A stretch of DNA of 64,000 nucleotides, from NCBI RefSeq assembly GCF_007097365.1, contig NZ_VJZR01000002.1, positions 1-64,000 on the forward strand, given 5' to 3'. The notes under the pieces were generated by a model, which saw only the letters and a list, made by a program, of their open reading frames with translations, was not told the origin of the DNA and did no database searches. Every line of letters starts with the position of its first letter. Within the stretch, counting starts at the first letter, position 1. The stretch comes from Flavobacterium franklandianum. Lineage in GTDB: Bacteria > Bacteroidota > Bacteroidia > Flavobacteriales > Flavobacteriaceae. This document shows positions 53,833-63,529 of the stretch, one piece after another. The translations under genes were made by a program, and so were the position numbers.

Positions 53833-54372
53833 ATGGAAAATAATTCATTAGAAAAAAAATTCAGTAAGGTTATTGTAGGAGTGTCAATCTTAATTCCGGT
53901 TGTGGTTGCACTGCTTTTTACTGTTAAGCTAAAAGATCTTGGCTACAATGTGGAGCCACTTCCGTTTCTTCCACCAATTTATGCTACAATAAATGGAATT
54001 ACAGCTCTAGTATTGGTTGCAGGTGTTTTTGCTATTAAAAACGGAAACAGAATACTTCACAAACGGTTGATGACTTCGGCAATTGCACTTTCAGTAGCTT
54101 TTTTGGTGATGTATGTTGCTTATCATATGACTACAGATTCGACAAAATTTGGTGGTGAAGGTTCAATAAAAATGGTGTATTTCTTCATTTTAATATCCCA
54201 TATCATTTTGTCTATTGCAGTTATTCCATTAGTATTGATAACTTATGTTCGAGCTTTGGCAGAACGTTTTGATAGGCATAAAAAAATTGCTAAAATCACA
54301 TTCCCAATTTGGTTGTATGTTGCTGTAACTGGTGTCGTGGTTTATTTAATGATTTCCCCTTATTATGTTTAG
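53833..54372 (+). CDS. DUF420 membrane protein
   Basis: A 179-residue integral membrane protein with five helices, member of the DUF420 family found beside oxidase assembly genes (related to CtaM of Bacillus and Staphylococcus, needed for heme-copper oxidase activity). Conserved His residues lie in NRILHKRLMTSAI, MYVAYHMTTDSTKFGG and FFILISHIILSI. Its 3' end overlaps the start of heptad array R7 and of the next frame. Confidence 0.88.
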   Translation: MENNSLEKKFSKVIVGVSILIPVVVALLFTVKLKDLGYNVEPLPFLPPIYATINGITALVLVAGVFAIKNGNRILHKRLMTSAIALSVAFLVMYVAYHMTTDSTKFGGEGSIKMVYFFILISHIILSIAVIPLVLITYVRALAERFDRHKKIAKITFPIWLYVAVTGVVVYLMISPYYV

Positions 54373-54380
54373 TAAATTTA

Positions 54381-54450
54381 GAAGTGAGAATTTAGAATTT
54401 AGAAGTTGGAAGTTGGGAGCTGGAAGAGGGAAGATGGAAGTTGGAAAAAC
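54381..54450. repeat. heptad array R7, start of the last oxidase-operon gene
   Basis: Ten seven-base units beginning GA or GG (such as GAAGTGA, GAATTTA and GAAGTTG) run without slip from just after the DUF420 gene into the next coding region. That gene's ATG (54434) is part of a GAAGATG unit. Confidence 0.88.
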
Positions 54451-54676
54451 AAATTCCAAATTAAAGACTTTCTTTTTTGGAATTTGTTTTTTCTTTTTTG
54501 GAGTTTCATCTTATGCTCAATGCGCTATGTGTCGTGCTGCTCTGGCGGGTGAAGGCAATAAGGTTAAAGCCGAAGCTGTAAATGATGGTATCGTTTACTT
54601 GATGGTGATTCCGTATTTGCTTGTTGCTGGAATTGGATATTATGTGTATCGAATGCGAAAAAAGAATAAGCAATAA
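54434..54676 (+). CDS. small CXXC membrane protein of the oxidase operon
   Basis: An 80-residue protein. Residues 1-5 (MEVGK) come from heptad array R7. A hydrophobic signal or anchor ends at VSSYAQ, followed at once by CAMCRAALAGEGNKVKAEAVNDGIVYLM, and a second helix (IPYLLVAGIGYYVYRM) with a basic tail. The CXXC facing the periplasm could bind metal or heme. An in-frame ATG at 54365 would add 23 repeat-encoded residues. Family known only as a hypothetical from oxidase clusters. Confidence 0.75.
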   Translation: MEVGKTNSKLKTFFFGICFFFFGVSSYAQCAMCRAALAGEGNKVKAEAVNDGIVYLMVIPYLLVAGIGYYVYRMRKKNKQ

Positions 54677-54769
54677 CAATTTCAATGAAAATTTGAAATT
54701 CCTAATTCACAAAATCATCATACTTTTCGATTATCGCCTCATCTCCTTCGAGGAGAGCTGGGGAAGGGA

Positions 54770-56179
54770 TTACTTCAAGCCATCCACAGACACATTCACT
54801 GTCCCTTTAACTTTTATGAAAGCAATAATAGCTTTATTAGTAAGTTGAATTTTCTCGAATTGAATATCATCCATTTTTCCGTTGACAAAAACGCCCGGCA
54901 TTGGAGAGTAATTTTTTAAATAAGCGGCCATATTTTGTTTTCCTTCTTCTAAATTTGCAACGATAGAATAGCGACAACTCTCCTGAATTTTTCTTAAAAC
55001 CAGCCCTTGTACAAGCCAATTGGCGGTTCGCATTAATTTATTTTTGGTATCTAAGGCATAATCCAATTTGTCAAAAAAGATTTCTTTTGTTTGTTCGTTG
55101 TATTGCGGAAAACCTGTTAAATAAATTGTTCCATTTACGCTTCCTAAAACATCCAACGCAATAACCATTTTGTCATTTTTATGCCAAATGTCCACCTTTT
55201 GAACTTTTACTTTTTTGCTTCCAGAGCCAAATTCCTGTCCAGCAAAATTCTTGGTCATTATTTTTGAAGCTTCTGCAAAAGTGGAAACTGCAGCAATGTT
55301 TGCTGTGATTTGGTTTGGGTTTTTTGTTACCGGCTTTAGGACAATTTTTGATGCATCGAATTTTGATTCTGGTTGTTTTCCTATTAATGTAGTCATAGTG
55401 CATTTCATTCCCATGTCCATCAAAAAAGAATCGTTTTTGAGTACGGCATTGGTCGAATAAATTTCAATGGGAGTTATTCGGAGCCAACTTTCATAAGCTT
55501 CACTCATTTGAAATGGAGTGCAAATTTTTTCTAAAGCGGCTAAAACATTAGGCTTGAAATCCATCGATTTTTCTATCGCACCATCAATGCTCTTCTCTAT
55601 TTTTGCTCTGAAAAGCTTGATTGCAGGAGTCATAACATAAGTAACGGGAACATTTTTTCCAAAAACAACCATCGTTGGGCTTTCGTTCCAATCTAACGAT
55701 TTAAGTTCAGTTTTGGTTATGAGTTTCCAATTGGTCAAAGCCACGTCGCTCATCAAAGTAACCACTCCGTTAAGATTGAATTCCTTAGTGTTATATAAAT
55801 CCACACCTAAAGTTTTGGTGCCAATTCTATATTTGAACAAGACTTTCAAAGGTAAAATTGTTTTTATTTTTCCAGTGGCGCTTTCTTTGTCACTTTCGAT
55901 TGTTATTGGAGCCAATTTCCAAATTTTCATTTCTATATTATCGTCTTCAATATTATTGTCCTCGTAAATTAAACCATTCAAGAGTGTGTTGGTTTGATTT
56001 TCAACGTCTTTCAATTTTACACTGATAGGTAAATTAATATAGGAAACAGCGTTTTCATAAACCAATGGGTCGGCATTGTCGGGTTCTGGTTTTAGTGCTG
56101 CTATTTTATTAGTTGAAGAACAACTAGATATTAAGAAAACTACTAGAAAAACAACTAGGACGGAAAGAAATTTGAACAT
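54770..56179 (-). CDS. DUF4403 family lipoprotein
   Basis: A 469-residue exported protein with a lipobox (VFLISSCSSTN, Cys20), so anchored in a membrane. The rest matches the DUF4403 pattern: repeated beta-rich segments (VSYINLPISVKLKDVENQTNTLLNGLIYED, MTPAIKLFRAKIEKSIDGAIEKSMD, LVQGLVLRKIQESCRYSIV). The fold is reminiscent of tandem lipid-binding domains, and the function is unknown. A minus-strand TATATTTG lies at 56214-56221. It stands alone between two plus-strand operons. Confidence 0.85.
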   Translation of the reverse strand: MFKFLSVLVVFLVVFLISSCSSTNKIAALKPEPDNADPLVYENAVSYINLPISVKLKDVENQTNTLLNGLIYEDNNIEDDNIEMKIWKLAPITIESDKESATGKIKTILPLKVLFKYRIGTKTLGVDLYNTKEFNLNGVVTLMSDVALTNWKLITKTELKSLDWNESPTMVVFGKNVPVTYVMTPAIKLFRAKIEKSIDGAIEKSMDFKPNVLAALEKICTPFQMSEAYESWLRITPIEIYSTNAVLKNDSFLMDMGMKCTMTTLIGKQPESKFDASKIVLKPVTKNPNQITANIAAVSTFAEASKIMTKNFAGQEFGSGSKKVKVQKVDIWHKNDKMVIALDVLGSVNGTIYLTGFPQYNEQTKEIFFDKLDYALDTKNKLMRTANWLVQGLVLRKIQESCRYSIVANLEEGKQNMAAYLKNYSPMPGVFVNGKMDDIQFEKIQLTNKAIIAFIKVKGTVNVSVDGLK

Positions 56180-56297
56180 TTTATTTTAATTTGATTCAAC
56201 AAAATTAACAAAACAAATATATTTTTAGGCTTAGGCTGTAACATATTTATAGAAATTAGGTCTTATATAAAAATAGTATGGAACGTTTAACATTTTC

Positions 56298-56332
56298 TTG
56301 TTAAAATTAAAATTAAAGAATTCCTAAATTTG
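56298..56332 (+). promoter_or_regulatory. candidate promoter of the ABC efflux operon
   Basis: TAAATTTG (56325-56332) is a perfect -7 element. The nearest TTG (56298-56300) is 24 bases upstream, slightly too far. The first ATG follows at 56349. Confidence 0.45.
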
Positions 56333-56348
56333 TTTAAAATTATCTAAA

Positions 56349-57050
56349 ATGATTGAAATTAAAGACTTACATAAATCGTACACCGTAGGAGGTTCGGAAT
56401 TGCACGTGCTAAAAGGAATCAATTTCAATATCAAAGAAGGTGAGTTGGTCGCGATTATGGGATCGTCAGGCTCAGGAAAATCTACGTTATTGAATATTCT
56501 TGGGATTTTGGATGAAGCCGATTCAGGACTTTATACTTTGGACAATGTGCCTATCAAAAAATTAAACGAAACTATCGCTTCTCGATATCGAAATCAATTT
56601 CTTGGTTTTGTTTTTCAATCTTTCAATCTAATTAATTATAAAAGTGCTTTAGATAACGTGGCTCTGCCATTGTATTATCAAGGGTTGAAGCGAAAAGAGC
56701 GTAACGAAATTGCGATGCGGTATTTAGAGAAAGTGGGTCTAGCATCCCATTCGCACCATTTGCCCAATGAACTTTCTGGAGGACAAAAACAACGTGTGGC
56801 TATTGCAAGAGCTTTGGCATCAAACCCTAAAGTTTTATTAGCTGATGAGCCAACAGGAGCTTTGGACACTTTGACTTCTTATGAAGTCATGGAATTGATA
56901 CAAGGAATAAATGACGAAGGAAAAACCATTTTAATTGTGACGCACGAACCTGATATTGCTGCCATGTGCAAACGGAATGTAGTCTTAAAAGACGGAATAA
57001 TCATCGACGATAAATTTGTAGAACAAGTAAGAGCTTCTTCTTATGTTTAA
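56349..57050 (+). CDS. ABC transporter ATP-binding protein (MacB/LolD type)
   Basis: ATPase of a type VII (MacB-like) ABC system, 233 residues. Walker A GSSGSGKST (about 37-45), Q-loop FVFQSFNLI, signature LSGGQKQRVAIARAL, Walker B VLLADEPTGALD and switch THEPDIA are all intact. It powers the two following permeases from the cytoplasm. Its 3' end overlaps the first permease by eight bases. Confidence 0.95.
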   Translation: MIEIKDLHKSYTVGGSELHVLKGINFNIKEGELVAIMGSSGSGKSTLLNILGILDEADSGLYTLDNVPIKKLNETIASRYRNQFLGFVFQSFNLINYKSALDNVALPLYYQGLKRKERNEIAMRYLEKVGLASHSHHLPNELSGGQKQRVAIARALASNPKVLLADEPTGALDTLTSYEVMELIQGINDEGKTILIVTHEPDIAAMCKRNVVLKDGIIIDDKFVEQVRASSYV

Positions 57051-58287
57051 TATAGAACGCTGGCAAGAAATATTTGAGGCAATCGCCAAAAACAAACTGA
57101 GAACTTTTCTCACGGGACTTTCTGTGGCTTCGGGGATCTTTATTTTAGTTATTCTTCTTGGAGTTGGAAAAGGGTTGCAAAACGGAATTGAAAAACAGTT
57201 TGAGCGTGATGCTGCTGGAATTATTGAAGTTTGGTCTGGCACAACTACCAAGGCTTATAAGGGAATGAATCCAGGTAGAAACATTCAATTTCGAAATAGT
57301 GATTATGATATTTCAGTTCAAAAATATGGTGATTTATTTGATAAAAATGGTGCAACTTATAATGCTTGGGGAGCTAGTATTGTATATGGAAAAGAGTCTG
57401 GAAATTACCAATATCGTGGCGTAAATCCAGATTATTTAGCCATTGAAAATGCTACTGTAGTTAAGGGGCGTTTTGTAAATGCTAATGACTTGATTAATTC
57501 TGAAAAAGTGGCAGTGATTGGTCAAAAAATTAATTTAGATTTATTTAAGGGAAAAGATCCTATTGGAGAAAAAATAGCAATAAATAATATCAATTTTAAG
57601 GTGGTTGGGGTTTTTACTGATCCAGCTGGTGAGAGGGAAGAAGGTCGGGTGTACTTGCCATTATCTACTACGCAACAAGTGTATGGAGTAGGAGATAAAG
57701 TAAGTGTTTTGTTTTATACTTTAAAAAAGAAAGATAGTTATGAAGAAGCTGTCGCCGAAGCGACTAAATTCTCTACAGATTTAGGCCTTTTGCTAAGAGG
57801 TAAAAATTCAGTCGCTCCTGATGACGAAAGCGCTATTGGAATCAATAATTCAGTTATTGAAGCCAAAAAGTTTTATGATTTGAATCTGTATATCCGCTTG
57901 TTCTTTTGGTGGGTTGGGATTTGTACTATTATCGCTGGTGTAGTTGGAGTTAGTAACATTATGATGATTATAGTAAAAGAACGAACTAAGGAAATTGGCA
58001 TTCGAAAAGCGCTTGGTGCTTCACCACTTTCCATTATAATCATGATTTTGCACGAATCTATATTTATAACCACTATTTCTGGTTTTATGGGCCTTTTGAC
58101 AGGTTTAGCTTTACTTGAATTAGTAGGTCCTCAGGCAGAAAGTGAATATTTTAGGAATCCACAAGTAGATTTTACTGTAGCCATATCGACCTTAATAGTT
58201 TTAGTGATTGCGGGAGCTTTGGCGGGATTTATTCCAGCGTATCGTGCTGCAAAAATTAAACCTATTATAGCACTTAGAGACGAATAA
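57043..58287 (+). CDS. MacB-like ABC permease 1
   Basis: A 414-residue permease with one N-terminal helix (LRTFLTGLSVASGIFILVILLGVG), a periplasmic MacB core domain (about 50-280) and three C-terminal helices of the FtsX domain (VSNIMMIIVKERTKEIGIRKALGAS is the coupling region). MacB-type transporters do not move substrate through the membrane but use ATP to drive periplasmic motions that push cargo into a TolC channel. Two bases before permease 2, with which it shares its layout and may form a heterodimer. Confidence 0.93.
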   Translation: MFNIERWQEIFEAIAKNKLRTFLTGLSVASGIFILVILLGVGKGLQNGIEKQFERDAAGIIEVWSGTTTKAYKGMNPGRNIQFRNSDYDISVQKYGDLFDKNGATYNAWGASIVYGKESGNYQYRGVNPDYLAIENATVVKGRFVNANDLINSEKVAVIGQKINLDLFKGKDPIGEKIAINNINFKVVGVFTDPAGEREEGRVYLPLSTTQQVYGVGDKVSVLFYTLKKKDSYEEAVAEATKFSTDLGLLLRGKNSVAPDDESAIGINNSVIEAKKFYDLNLYIRLFFWWVGICTIIAGVVGVSNIMMIIVKERTKEIGIRKALGASPLSIIIMILHESIFITTISGFMGLLTGLALLELVGPQAESEYFRNPQVDFTVAISTLIVLVIAGALAGFIPAYRAAKIKPIIALRDE

Positions 58288-58289
58288 TT

Positions 58290-59555
58290 ATGTTTGATAG
58301 AGAAAAATGGAATGAAATTTTGGAGGCATTAACTGCCAATACTTTTCGAACGCTCATGACAGCTTTTGGAGTGTTTTGGGGTATATTTATTTTAGTCATT
58401 TTATTGGCTGCTTCTAACGGATTGGAAAATGGAGTCAAAAAAGGATTTGACGGAATCGCAACCAATACCATGTTTATGTGGACTCAAGGCACCTCAAAAG
58501 CATACAAAGGATTGCCTAAAACTAGACCATTCGATTTCAAGAACAATGATGTTGAAGCCTTAAAACAAAAATTCCCAGACCTTTTATATGTTTCTCCTCG
58601 CAATCAATTAGGTGATTTTAATGGGGTGAGTAACGTAGTTCGAGGAACGAAAACTGGAGCTTATACCATTTATGGAGATTATCCTGAGTTGATCAAGCAA
58701 GAGCAAATGGAAATTATCAAAGGCCGTTTTGTCAATCAACAAGATATAGTCTCGAGACGTAAAGTGGCAATAATTGGTAAAGGAGTTATTACAGAATTGT
58801 ATTTGAATGCCGAAGAAGTAATTGGTACCTATATAAAAATAAACGGAGTCAATTTTATGGTAGTTGGAGTGTATAAATCCAAAGGAAATAATGGAGGAAA
58901 TGGCGAAGGTGCTCAAAAAAACATATTCATTCCGTTTACCACTTTTCAACAAGCGTTTAATTTTGGGGATACAGTGGGTTGGATGGCACTAACAGCAAAA
59001 GACGATGCTTCCATAACTGCACTCAAACCGGGAATTTTAGCCTTTATGCGAGAAAGACATTCTATTCATCCCGATGACGAAAGAGCTGTTGGTAATTTTG
59101 ATTTGTTCGAAGAGTTTCAAAAAGTGCAACAATTGTTTATGGTGCTAAAATTTATTGCCTATTTTGTTGGGACTTTAGTATTGTTATCTGGTGTAATTGG
59201 GATTTCAAATATTATGTTAATTGTTGTAAAAGAACGGACAAATGAAATCGGAATACGAAGAGCTTTAGGCGCAACACCCGGCGCAATTCGATCTCAAATA
59301 TTATTAGAAGCCATTTTTCTAACCATAATAGCAGGTATGTTTGGAATCGCTGTGGCAACAGGATTATTGGCGATACTTAATATGATTTTAGCAACAATGC
59401 CTACCGATGGAATGATGTTTATCAATCCAAGTGTTGATTTGACGGTAGTGTTTATTGCTTTACTTATATTAGTAGGTTCTGGATTATTAGCCGGATTAAT
59501 TCCCGCACAAACCGCCATAAATGTTAAACCAATAGATGCTTTACGAACAGAATAA
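58290..59555 (+). CDS. MacB-like ABC permease 2
   Basis: A 421-residue paralogue of permease 1 with the same order: N-terminal helix (FGVFWGIFILVILLAAS), periplasmic domain, and C-terminal FtsX helices with ISNIMLIVVKERTNEIGIRRALGATPG. The periplasmic part shares motifs with permease 1 (TSKAYKGLPKTRPFDF against TTKAYKGMNPGRNIQF), indicating duplication. Probably forms a heterodimer with it. Confidence 0.93.
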   Translation: MFDREKWNEILEALTANTFRTLMTAFGVFWGIFILVILLAASNGLENGVKKGFDGIATNTMFMWTQGTSKAYKGLPKTRPFDFKNNDVEALKQKFPDLLYVSPRNQLGDFNGVSNVVRGTKTGAYTIYGDYPELIKQEQMEIIKGRFVNQQDIVSRRKVAIIGKGVITELYLNAEEVIGTYIKINGVNFMVVGVYKSKGNNGGNGEGAQKNIFIPFTTFQQAFNFGDTVGWMALTAKDDASITALKPGILAFMRERHSIHPDDERAVGNFDLFEEFQKVQQLFMVLKFIAYFVGTLVLLSGVIGISNIMLIVVKERTNEIGIRRALGATPGAIRSQILLEAIFLTIIAGMFGIAVATGLLAILNMILATMPTDGMMFINPSVDLTVVFIALLILVGSGLLAGLIPAQTAINVKPIDALRTE

Positions 59556-59598
59556 TAAATCAATCAAAAAACAATAATAATCGACTAAAAATAGTAAA

Positions 59599-60714
59599 AT
59601 GAAAAAAGGAGTAACCATAACCGTATTGATTCTAATAGCGATAGTTTTTTTCGGGGCTTTGTATTATTTATACGCCAAAAACCAAGAATCACCAATCGTT
59701 TTTGAAACGGATAAAGTAGAAGTAAAAACCATTATTAAAAGCACTCTTGCAACCGGAAATATTGTTCCTGATGAAGAAGTATTAATTAAACCTAATATAT
59801 CGGGTATCATAGAAGCGGTTTATATCAAAGCTGGCGAATCTGTAAAAGCTGGCGATATGATAGCCAAAATAAAAGTGGTTGCTAATGTGTCTAATTTGAG
59901 CAACACTCAAAACCAAGTTCAAACAGCCAAAATAAACTTGGAGAATCAAGAGAAATTATACCAAAGACAAAAAACTTTATTCGACAAAGGTGTTATTTCT
60001 GCAAATGATTTTGATGCGGTTCAAGTGGCTTACAAACAGGCCAAGCAAAATTATTCAGCTTCAAAGCAGGACTATGACATTGCAAAAACTGGAACCACTT
60101 CTGGACTGGGAAGTTATGCCAATACTACAATTCGTTCAACAGTAAACGGAATGGTGCTGGATGTTCCTGTAAAAGTGGGGAATCAAGTAATCGAAAGTAA
60201 TAATTTCAACGAAGGAACAACCATCGCGAGTGTTGCCGATATCGGAAAAATGATATTTGTGGGTAAAGTAGATGAATCTGAAGTAGGGAAAATAAAACTG
60301 AATATGCCCATCGAAATTACTGTTGGAGCCATTGAGAACAAAAAATTTGAAGCCGTTTTGACTTACATTGCTCCAAAAGGAAAAACCGAAAATGGCGCCA
60401 TTCAATTTGAAATAAAAGCAACTTTGACCAATAGAGACAATACATTTATCAGAGCAGGATTAAGTGCCAATGCTTCTATTATTTTAGAAAAAGCAGATAA
60501 AGTTCAATCCTTGAAAGAATCATTAATCCAATTTGACAAAAAAACACAAAAACCTTATGTTGAGATTGTTACCGGAACACAAAAGTTTCAAAGAAAAGAT
60601 GTCGTTTTGGGTGTAAGTGATGGGATTTATGTAGAAGTGAAAAGCGGAATTAAATCTTCGGATAAAATTAAAGTTTGGAATCAAGGTTTGAAAGCAGACG
60701 AACCAAAACCTTAG
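59599..60714 (+). CDS. periplasmic adaptor (membrane fusion) protein 1
   Basis: HlyD/MacA-type adaptor of 371 residues with one N-terminal helix. The lipoyl half-motif GIIEAVYIKAGESVKAGDMIAKIK, a coiled-coil hairpin (about 105-165, QTAKINLENQEKLYQRQKTLFDKGVIS) and beta-barrel domains follow. It should bridge the permeases and TolC. The gene lies between permease 2 and the TolC gene. Confidence 0.92.
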   Translation: MKKGVTITVLILIAIVFFGALYYLYAKNQESPIVFETDKVEVKTIIKSTLATGNIVPDEEVLIKPNISGIIEAVYIKAGESVKAGDMIAKIKVVANVSNLSNTQNQVQTAKINLENQEKLYQRQKTLFDKGVISANDFDAVQVAYKQAKQNYSASKQDYDIAKTGTTSGLGSYANTTIRSTVNGMVLDVPVKVGNQVIESNNFNEGTTIASVADIGKMIFVGKVDESEVGKIKLNMPIEITVGAIENKKFEAVLTYIAPKGKTENGAIQFEIKATLTNRDNTFIRAGLSANASIILEKADKVQSLKESLIQFDKKTQKPYVEIVTGTQKFQRKDVVLGVSDGIYVEVKSGIKSSDKIKVWNQGLKADEPKP

Positions 60715-60795
60715 ATTTTTCTCCTAAAAACAAATAGAATTTCAAATAAATGTTAAATTTGTGTAGTACCTTTGCTACGCTTTCATTCAAATAAT

Positions 60796-62232
60796 ATGAA
60801 AAAAATTAATTATATCCCTTTCGTTATTATCCTGCTGTTTAGCTTGTCGATTCAGGCTCAAACAAAACAATGGACATTAGAAGAATGTATAAAATACGCT
60901 ATAGATAACAATATCTCCATCAAACAAACTGAATTAGATACTAAAACGGCAGACATTGACAAAAAAGGTGCTATTGGAAATTTTATTCCTTCTTTAAATT
61001 CTAATGCAAACCACTCTTGGAATATTGGTTTAAATCAAGACCCAACAACGGGACTTTTAAGAAATCAAACTACACAGTATTCCTCATTTGGAGTCGGTGT
61101 TGGTTTTGATATTTATAAAGGTTTGCAAAATCAAAATACGCTTCGTAGAGCAAATCTATCGATTGTTGCGGCTAGATATCAATTGACAAAAATGCAGGAA
61201 GATGTAGCGTTAAATGTTGCCAATGCCTTCTTGCAAGTACTTTTCAATAAAGAAAATTTGAAAGTGCAACAGGAACAAAGAGCCATAAACGAAAAACAAT
61301 TGTCTCGTTCCGAAGAATTAGTAAAAGCAGGATCCGTTCCTAAAGGAGATTTGTTAGACATAAAAGCAACTGTAGCTTCGGATAGTCAAAGAGTGGTTGC
61401 GGCAGAGAATTCACTGTTAATTTCTAAATTGAGCTTGGCTCAATTGTTACAGTTGAAAGAGTTTTATGATTTTGACGTGACCGATAATACCTCGGCCAAA
61501 GACGAAAACAACATATTGGCTCAAACTCCAATTGCTGTGTACGACAAAGCAAAAGAGCAAAGAACAGAATTGAAAATTGCCAAAACCAATTTAGAAATTT
61601 CCGAAAAAAATCTAGCCATCGCCAAAGGAGGTTTTCAGCCAACTTTACAAGGATTTTATAATATTAATACGAGAATTTCGTATGCTGATGTAATTTCTGG
61701 ATTTGTGCCAAACCTATCCAATCCAACATCTGTTATTGGATTTGTTGAAGGAACAAGTCAAAACGTGTTATCTCCAAACTCAATTCCTGTATTGGGAAGT
61801 TCGCCTACTTTTAAGGACCAATTTATAGATAATAAAGGACAGTCTTTTGGAGTTCAACTAGCAATCCCAATTTTTAATGGTTGGTCAGTAAGAAATAATG
61901 TAGAACGTTCGAAAGTAAGTTTAGAAAAATCAAAAATTGCAGTTGAACAAGAAGAATTAACTTTGCAAAGAAATGTTTACACAGCCTTTACAGATGCCAA
62001 AGGTGGTTTGAATGCTTATGAATCTGCCCTTTCTGCTTTAGAGGCGAGACAAGAAGCTTATAATTATGCCAAAGAAAAATATGCAGTTGGAATGATGAAT
62101 TCTTTCGATTTTAATCAATCGCAAACATTATATACCGTTGCACAATCAGAAGTGTTAAGAACCAAATACGACTATATTTTCAAAATAAAAATACTAGAAT
62201 TCTACTTTGGAATTCCAATCATAAAAAACTAA
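60796..62232 (+). CDS. TolC-family outer-membrane efflux protein
   Basis: An outer-membrane channel of 478 residues. The signal peptide ends at LSIQAQ. Two similar halves of long helices follow, with typical blocks: WTLEECIKYAIDNNISIKQ at the start, NVANAFLQVLFNKENLKVQQEQ, SRSEELVKAGSVPKGDLLDIKA, and the second-half LTLQRNVYTAFTDAKGGLNAYE and YAVGMMNSFDFNQSQTLY. I chose the ATG at 60796; the earlier TTG at 60772 lies in TACCTTTG, a possible internal -7 element. Confidence 0.93.
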   Translation: MKKINYIPFVIILLFSLSIQAQTKQWTLEECIKYAIDNNISIKQTELDTKTADIDKKGAIGNFIPSLNSNANHSWNIGLNQDPTTGLLRNQTTQYSSFGVGVGFDIYKGLQNQNTLRRANLSIVAARYQLTKMQEDVALNVANAFLQVLFNKENLKVQQEQRAINEKQLSRSEELVKAGSVPKGDLLDIKATVASDSQRVVAAENSLLISKLSLAQLLQLKEFYDFDVTDNTSAKDENNILAQTPIAVYDKAKEQRTELKIAKTNLEISEKNLAIAKGGFQPTLQGFYNINTRISYADVISGFVPNLSNPTSVIGFVEGTSQNVLSPNSIPVLGSSPTFKDQFIDNKGQSFGVQLAIPIFNGWSVRNNVERSKVSLEKSKIAVEQEELTLQRNVYTAFTDAKGGLNAYESALSALEARQEAYNYAKEKYAVGMMNSFDFNQSQTLYTVAQSEVLRTKYDYIFKIKILEFYFGIPIIKN

Positions 62233-62238
62233 TTTATT

Positions 62239-63525
62239 ATGTCTAAGAAAACTATTTATATATTAATTGGAGCGACCGTTGCCATCATTGGATTGTTAAT
62301 TATACTTTCTAAATCGGGTGTTATTGGTAATAAAGACAAAGGAAAATCGGTAGAAATTACCAATGTTAACGCTACAACTATTGTCGAAACTGTTTCGGCA
62401 ACTGGGAAAATTCAGCCCGAAATTGAAGTGAAAATATCCTCAGAAGTTTCCGGTGAAATTATAGCTTTGAATGTAATCGAAGGACAAGTGGTCAAAAAAG
62501 GAGACTTATTAGTAAAGATAAATCCAGATTTATACACTTCAGGATACAATCGTACCCTGTCTAATTTATCTGGAACTAAAGCAAATTTGAGCCAAGCCGA
62601 TGCTTCCTTTAAAGAAGCCAAAGCCAATTATGACAGAAACAAAACATTATTTGATAAAGGAATTATTTCCAAATCGGATTGGGACAAAACAGTGGCGAGT
62701 TTTGAAGTTGCCAAAGCCAGCAAACAATCTGCTTATTTCAATGTGCAAAGTGCTTCGGCAACTGTAAATGAAGCCAAAGACAATCTTGGCAGAACCACGA
62801 TTTATGCGCCAGCCGATGGAACAATTTCGGTACTAAACGTGGAATTGGGCGAACGAGTTTTAGGAACCCAACAAATGGCGGGAACCGAAATTCTTCGTGT
62901 GGCCAACCTGAATAATATGGAAGTGGAAGTCGATGTAAATGAAAATGACATCGTAAAAATAAAAGTGGGTAACGAAGCTAAGGTTGAGGTGGATGCTTAT
63001 TTGAAAAAACAATTCAAAGGCATTGTAACGAGTATTTCCAATTCGGCGAGTTCTACTTTGACAGCGGATCAAGTAACCAATTTTAAAGTAAAAATTAGAA
63101 TTTTGAAAGAATCGTATCAAGATTTATTAGAAGGGAAACCGGTGACTTATTCGCCTTTTAGACCAGGAATGACCGCAACGGTTGATATTATTACAAAAAC
63201 AAGAGCTAGCGTTTTGGCTGTGCCAATTAGTTCAGTAGTGGTCAAATCAGACACGACAGCCGTAAAAGGATTTAAAGTGGAAGACGAAGACGAGAAAAAA
63301 GCTGCCCCAAAAAGCGACAAAAAACTAGAATGTGTTTTTGTAAAAGTAGGCGATAAAGCCAAAATCCGAATCATAAAAACAGGAATTCAGGACGATACGA
63401 ATATTGAAGTTCTTACTGGACTCAAAAAAGGTGATGTTGTTATCACGGGACCTTATTCAACCGTTTCGAAGGATTTGAATTCTGGCGATAAAGTAACTAT
63501 TGATAAAGTAGAAGAAAAAAAATAG
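62239..63525 (+). CDS. periplasmic adaptor (membrane fusion) protein 2
   Basis: A second adaptor, 428 residues, six bases after the TolC gene. One N-terminal helix, lipoyl motif EIIALNVIEGQVVKKGDLLVKIN, coiled coil (ANYDRNKTLFDKGIISKSDWDK) and barrel. A Lys/Glu/Asp-rich insert (VEDEDEKKAAPKSDKKLE) interrupts the membrane-proximal domain near residue 350. It resembles adaptor 1 but is longer. Whether both adaptors serve one pump as a mixed hexamer, or at different times, is unknown. Confidence 0.92.
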   Translation: MSKKTIYILIGATVAIIGLLIILSKSGVIGNKDKGKSVEITNVNATTIVETVSATGKIQPEIEVKISSEVSGEIIALNVIEGQVVKKGDLLVKINPDLYTSGYNRTLSNLSGTKANLSQADASFKEAKANYDRNKTLFDKGIISKSDWDKTVASFEVAKASKQSAYFNVQSASATVNEAKDNLGRTTIYAPADGTISVLNVELGERVLGTQQMAGTEILRVANLNNMEVEVDVNENDIVKIKVGNEAKVEVDAYLKKQFKGIVTSISNSASSTLTADQVTNFKVKIRILKESYQDLLEGKPVTYSPFRPGMTATVDIITKTRASVLAVPISSVVVKSDTTAVKGFKVEDEDEKKAAPKSDKKLECVFVKVGDKAKIRIIKTGIQDDTNIEVLTGLKKGDVVITGPYSTVSKDLNSGDKVTIDKVEEKK

Positions 63526-63529
63526 TGTT

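Noticed and set aside
54365..54433. N-terminal extension of the last oxidase-operon gene from ATG 54365
   Set aside because: The 23 extra residues are encoded by the heptad array and would precede the signal-like helix; the ATG at 54434 is more natural, though not proven.
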